From the NCBI GenBank assembly GCA_938004315.1, contig CALKWG010000357.1:1-16048 (forward strand): a DNA stretch of 16,048 bases. Direction: 5' to 3'. Under the pieces are notes generated by a model. The model was given only the letters and a program-made list of their open reading frames with translations. It ran no database searches and was not told where the DNA came from. Below are positions 13,524-16,048 of the stretch, piece by piece. A program made the translations under genes and the position numbers. Each line of letters starts with the position of its first letter. Positions within the stretch are counted from its first letter, which is position 1. This DNA comes from an uncultured Spirochaetaceae bacterium (GTDB lineage Bacteria > Spirochaetota > Spirochaetia > Treponematales > UBA12059).

Positions 13524-15025
13524 GAATCGCCGGGGGCGTCCGTGTCGAAGGCTACGGAGCCGAGCGTGTAGTCCTCAGGCCGCACCTTGGCGCGGAGCTC
13601 ATCGACGTCCTTGAGCTTGCGTTCCAAGGCCGGCAGGGCCCAGGCGCCGGAGGGCGTCGGGTCGCCGCCCTCGTAGGCGGCCAGCTCCTCGATGGCCCTC
13701 TCGGCGGCCTTGCGGCCCGACGCCGGCCGCGCCGCCTCGGGCAAGGCGGCCGGATCGGGGGCCGCGGCGGCCGCGGGCCGGGCCAAGGCCTGGGCGTAGG
13801 CGACGCGCCTGAGGTTACCCGCCTTGATGGCCTCGTTCTCCTTATTAAGGCGCGCCGCCCGGACGAGCGGCACGAGCCAGAAGAGGGCGGAGAAAGCCAA
13901 GGGCACGACGCCCAGGCCTAGGGCGACGGCGTTCAGGGACGCCGGCCCCATGAACTCATAGAGCAGGCGCAGGGTGACGTAATAGAGGTAGCCGGCGCCG
14001 GAGGCGGCCTGGCCGCTTATGAAGCCGTGGGCGAAGGCGAAGTACAGGAAGTACCCGCCGAGGATAAGGTTAAAGCCGTTGATGCCCGCGTACCAGGCGT
14101 TGGCCATCTTGTCGTTCGCCGAGAAGGGCCGCAGGCGCTTGAAAGGCGATTCGTCGGCGCCCGCCTCGTCGGCGCGCGCGCGCCGTAGGAGGCTCGGGAA
14201 GCGGTAGTACACGGTGCCGGCCTCGCTGACCTCGGGGCTGCCGCCGAACTCATAGAGGTAGCGGTTGATCGCCACATCGGCCTCCGCGGGGGACAGGCCG
14301 GTCAGGCCCATGAAGTCCTCGAGGAGCACGATGCCCTTCTTGCGCCTGGCGAGCGCGACGAAGGCCCGCTTCTCGAGCGCGTCGTGGCCGGCGTTGGGGT
14401 CCGGCTCGCCGAAGACGAAGGAGAAGATCGCCTTGTGCAGGGGCCGGCGGTTCTCCTTGGCGCGGGCGCGGCGATCGTATTCGTAGCGTCGCTGACCGGG
14501 GCCCTTGAAGATCTCGTTGTAGAACCAGATGCGCACGAAGAGGTCGATAAGGCGTCCGGTAAGGGCGAGTCCGCCGCCCGATCGGCTCCTGGACTTGCCG
14601 TTGCGGTCGCTGGCGCTGGCGGCCACTGAGGCGGCCAAGGCGACGAGGATGAGGGCGACGAAGAGGGCGAAGTAGCCCACGAGCATGACCATGATCCAAG
14701 CTTTGAACAGGAAGGCCGCCGCGGCAGCGACGCCCTTCTGGAGCGCCTTGAAGGCGCGGCGCGCGAACGGGCCGAAGCCCCGATAGCGGCTCGTAAAGCC
14801 GCGCGGGAACGAATAAAGGATGTCGCCCGATTCGGTGACCTTCAGCCGGCCCGAGTACTCGTCGGCCACCGCGGGGAGTTCCGCCTCGACCTGATGGCTC
14901 GGTAGGCCCGTAAAGGCGACCAGGTCGGCTACGGTCGCCTCGCCGCGCCTCTTCTTGAGCGCCCCGACGATGGCCTCCCGAACCGCCTCTTTTTTATACT
15001 CGTACACCTTGGGTTCAGCGCCCAT
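13520..15025 (-). CDS. Membrane protein with two winged-helix-like repeats, unknown function
   Basis: This 501-residue protein belongs to no family I can name. Two related modules are visible. Residues 13-74 contain ATVADLVAFTGLPSHQVEAE and end in TESGDILYSFP. Residues 216-278 contain VLLEDFMGLTGLSPAEADVA and end in SEAGTVYYRFP. Both have helix, TGL turn, helix and a beta wing, as in winged-helix folds. Strong membrane helices lie at about 108-135, 314-338 and 362-390, with a possible further one near 344-358 and an amphipathic segment near 157-172. A Gly/Ser/Arg loop (140-152) and an Ala/Pro-rich tail with a coiled-coil-like region (about 435-485) complete it. The ATG at 15025 has an AAGGAG ribosome site 8 bases upstream. 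The location between glgA and a transporter gives no clear hint. Membrane-attached nucleic-acid or protein binding is a possibility, not a conclusion. Confidence 0.82.
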   Translation of the reverse strand: MGAEPKVYEYKKEAVREAIVGALKKRRGEATVADLVAFTGLPSHQVEAELPAVADEYSGRLKVTESGDILYSFPRGFTSRYRGFGPFARRAFKALQKGVAAAAAFLFKAWIMVMLVGYFALFVALILVALAASVAASASDRNGKSRSRSGGGLALTGRLIDLFVRIWFYNEIFKGPGQRRYEYDRRARAKENRRPLHKAIFSFVFGEPDPNAGHDALEKRAFVALARRKKGIVLLEDFMGLTGLSPAEADVAINRYLYEFGGSPEVSEAGTVYYRFPSLLRRARADEAGADESPFKRLRPFSANDKMANAWYAGINGFNLILGGYFLYFAFAHGFISGQAASGAGYLYYVTLRLLYEFMGPASLNAVALGLGVVPLAFSALFWLVPLVRAARLNKENEAIKAGNLRRVAYAQALARPAAAAAPDPAALPEAARPASGRKAAERAIEELAAYEGGDPTPSGAWALPALERKLKDVDELRAKVRPEDYTLGSVAFDTDAPGDS

Positions 15026-15033
15026 AACGCATG

Positions 15034-15039
15034 CTCCTT
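15034..15039 (-). promoter_or_regulatory. Shine-Dalgarno site of the winged-helix membrane protein
   Basis: On the minus strand AAGGAG lies 8 bases before the ATG at 15025-15023, a near-ideal match and spacing. It fixes the start. I see no convincing promoter in the 91-bp gap, so the gene may be transcribed with glgA. Confidence 0.8.
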
Positions 15040-15065
15040 ATCAACGATCTTCGCGAGGACGTCCG

Positions 15066-15081
15066 CGCGGCTATAGCCGCG
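15066..15081. other. Perfect 16-bp palindrome downstream of glgA
   Basis: CGCGGCTA followed by TAGCCGCG is an exact inverted repeat without a spacer, 35 bp after the glgA stop on the minus strand and 41 bp before the next ATG. It could be a weak or attenuating terminator, or an operator for a dimeric regulator. It lacks a following T-run on the minus strand, so I favour neither. The rest of the 15026-15116 gap shows nothing besides the ribosome site. Confidence 0.55.
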
Positions 15082-15116
15082 GCCGCCCCCGGGTTAGCTC
15101 CCCGAGTGCGCCTTCC

Positions 15117-16048
15117 TTATCGCCCGGACGCGGCCCCGGCATACAGGGCTAGGTACTCGCGCGCCGAGGAGTCCCAGGAGAACTCCTGGCGCATGGCCCG
15201 GTCGCGCATGGCCTTGATATGCTCCGGGCGGTTATACCAGGCCCAGACGGCCCAGCCCACCGTGTCGTAAATAGCCCGAGGCGTCAAGTTATCGAACATG
15301 AAGCCCGTGCCGCCGCCGCGTTCCTGATCGTAGTTGGAGACGGTATCGGCCAAGCCGCCCGTCCGGCGTACGATAGGTAGGGTCCCGTAGCGGAGCGAAT
15401 ACATCTGATTCAAGCCGCAGGGTTCGTAACGGCTGGGCATCATGAAGAAGTCGGCTCCCGCCTCTATAAGGTGCGCGATCGCCTCGGAGTAACCGACGCG
15501 CGCCTTGAAATTAGGTAGCTCCGCCGACAGCCGCCTAAGCTCATCCTCGCACCAGGCCTCGCCCGAGCCCAGGACGGCGAACTGCAGGGCGATGTCGCGG
15601 CAAAGCGGGCCGGCGGCGCCGTAATCGCGGCCGAAGAGCTCCGCTATGCCCTTCTGGTCGGCCAGGCGCGACACCATGCCGATAAGCGGGACGGCCGGAT
15701 CCTCCTTGAGGCCGAAGGCCTTTTGAAGGGCGGCCTTGCAGGTCGCCTTGCCGCCCATATCGCCGACGCCGTAACGGGCCGGTATGAGCGCGTCGTCCTT
15801 CGGGTCCCAGTCCCCTAGGTCGACCCCGTTTAAGATGCCCACCAAATCGGCGCTCCTCGAGCGTAGGAGGCCGTCGAGGCCGCAGCCCTGCTCGGCGCCC
15901 TGTATCTCGCGCGCGTAGGTCGGCGAGACGGTGGTAAGGCGATCGGCGCTCGTTAGGCCGCCCTTGAGCATGTTCATGGCGCCGAAATGCTCGAGCCCGG
16001 AGGCGAAGAAGGACTCCCAAGGCAAGCCTAAGTCGGCGAAGCGGGCCG
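15117..16048 (-). CDS. glgA: Glycogen synthase GlgA, C-terminal part
   Basis: GlgA is the cytoplasmic GT-B, GT5-family enzyme that transfers glucose from ADP-glucose to growing glycogen. About 310 residues are present and the frame remains open to the window end, with no start codon, so the N-terminal 160-180 residues including the KTGGL motif are outside. An in-frame TTG at 16025 is not the start, because the upstream codons already continue family-like sequence (DLGLPWESFF). Key features are TTVSPTYAREIQ, GILNGVD, GMVSRLADQKG with the Arg and Lys that contact the donor phosphates, and PSRYEPCGLNQMYSLRYGTL, the conserved EPCGL donor-binding loop. RRTGGLADTV follows. With PPi-PFK at the other end, the contig touches both glycolysis and glycogen storage, but the genes are not an operon. 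Identification is strong. Confidence 0.95.
   Translation of the reverse strand, partial: ARFADLGLPWESFFASGLEHFGAMNMLKGGLTSADRLTTVSPTYAREIQGAEQGCGLDGLLRSRSADLVGILNGVDLGDWDPKDDALIPARYGVGDMGGKATCKAALQKAFGLKEDPAVPLIGMVSRLADQKGIAELFGRDYGAAGPLCRDIALQFAVLGSGEAWCEDELRRLSAELPNFKARVGYSEAIAHLIEAGADFFMMPSRYEPCGLNQMYSLRYGTLPIVRRTGGLADTVSNYDQERGGGTGFMFDNLTPRAIYDTVGWAVWAWYNRPEHIKAMRDRAMRQEFSWDSSAREYLALYAGAASGR

Noticed and set aside
16023..16025. TTG as the start codon of glgA
   Set aside because: In-frame upstream codons continue GlgA-like sequence to the window edge, so the gene is truncated rather than short.

Overview
The window looks like a single metagenome-type contig from a GC-rich, double-membraned bacterium, most likely an uncultured spirochaete. 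The evidence is indirect. It has a long, plant-beta-like pyrophosphate phosphofructokinase, FecR-domain lipoprotein architecture, a periplasmic LolA-like protein beside a RodZ-like membrane protein, and large TPR proteins. No rRNA or other marker is present, so the taxonomy is inference. I see no tRNA, rRNA, CRISPR array, transposase, phage gene or attachment site. Genes are densely packed and no stretch over 300 bases lacks one. The first 68 bases are not biological: they are an Illumina P7/index adapter fused to the contig.

Layout. 69-1078 (+) is the 3' part of a pyrophosphate-dependent phosphofructokinase, cut by the adapter. A strong hairpin at 1136-1161 separates it from a convergent minus-strand gene (1207-3570). 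That gene encodes a lipoprotein joining a FecR domain, a long Ala/Pro linker and a PQQ-type beta-propeller. A 99-bp gap (3571-3669) holds two back-to-back promoters and leads to 3670-6111 (+), a large cytoplasmic protein with a lectin-like N-terminal domain, a TPR array and a C-terminal Cys-rich zinc module. A rho-independent terminator at 6120-6153 overlaps the -35 element of the next promoter.

From 6216 to 12584 (+) five genes form a probable operon: LolA-like carrier, RodZ-like HTH membrane protein, RimO (radical-SAM methylthiotransferase for ribosomal protein S12), a UvrD/PcrA-type helicase, and a shortened protein resembling a class III aminotransferase without its catalytic core. Spacings are 14 bp, 53 bp, an 11-bp overlap and 4 bp. 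The last gene's 3' end is followed by a second, synonymously diverged copy of its terminal codons.

The minus strand from 16048 to 12642 carries the C-terminal part of glycogen synthase GlgA (cut by the window end), a membrane protein of unknown function with two winged-helix-like repeats, and a DMT/EamA-family transporter that overlaps the preceding gene by ATGA.

Functionally the window mixes central carbon metabolism (PPi-PFK, GlgA), envelope biogenesis (LolA-like, RodZ-like, FecR lipoprotein), translation and DNA maintenance (RimO, UvrD), and three proteins of unusual architecture. The most promising novelties are the FecR-propeller lipoprotein, the divergent lectin-TPR-zinc protein, the core-deleted aminotransferase-like protein with its C-terminal scar, and the duplicated winged-helix membrane protein. 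No complete new system can be demonstrated from sequence alone.
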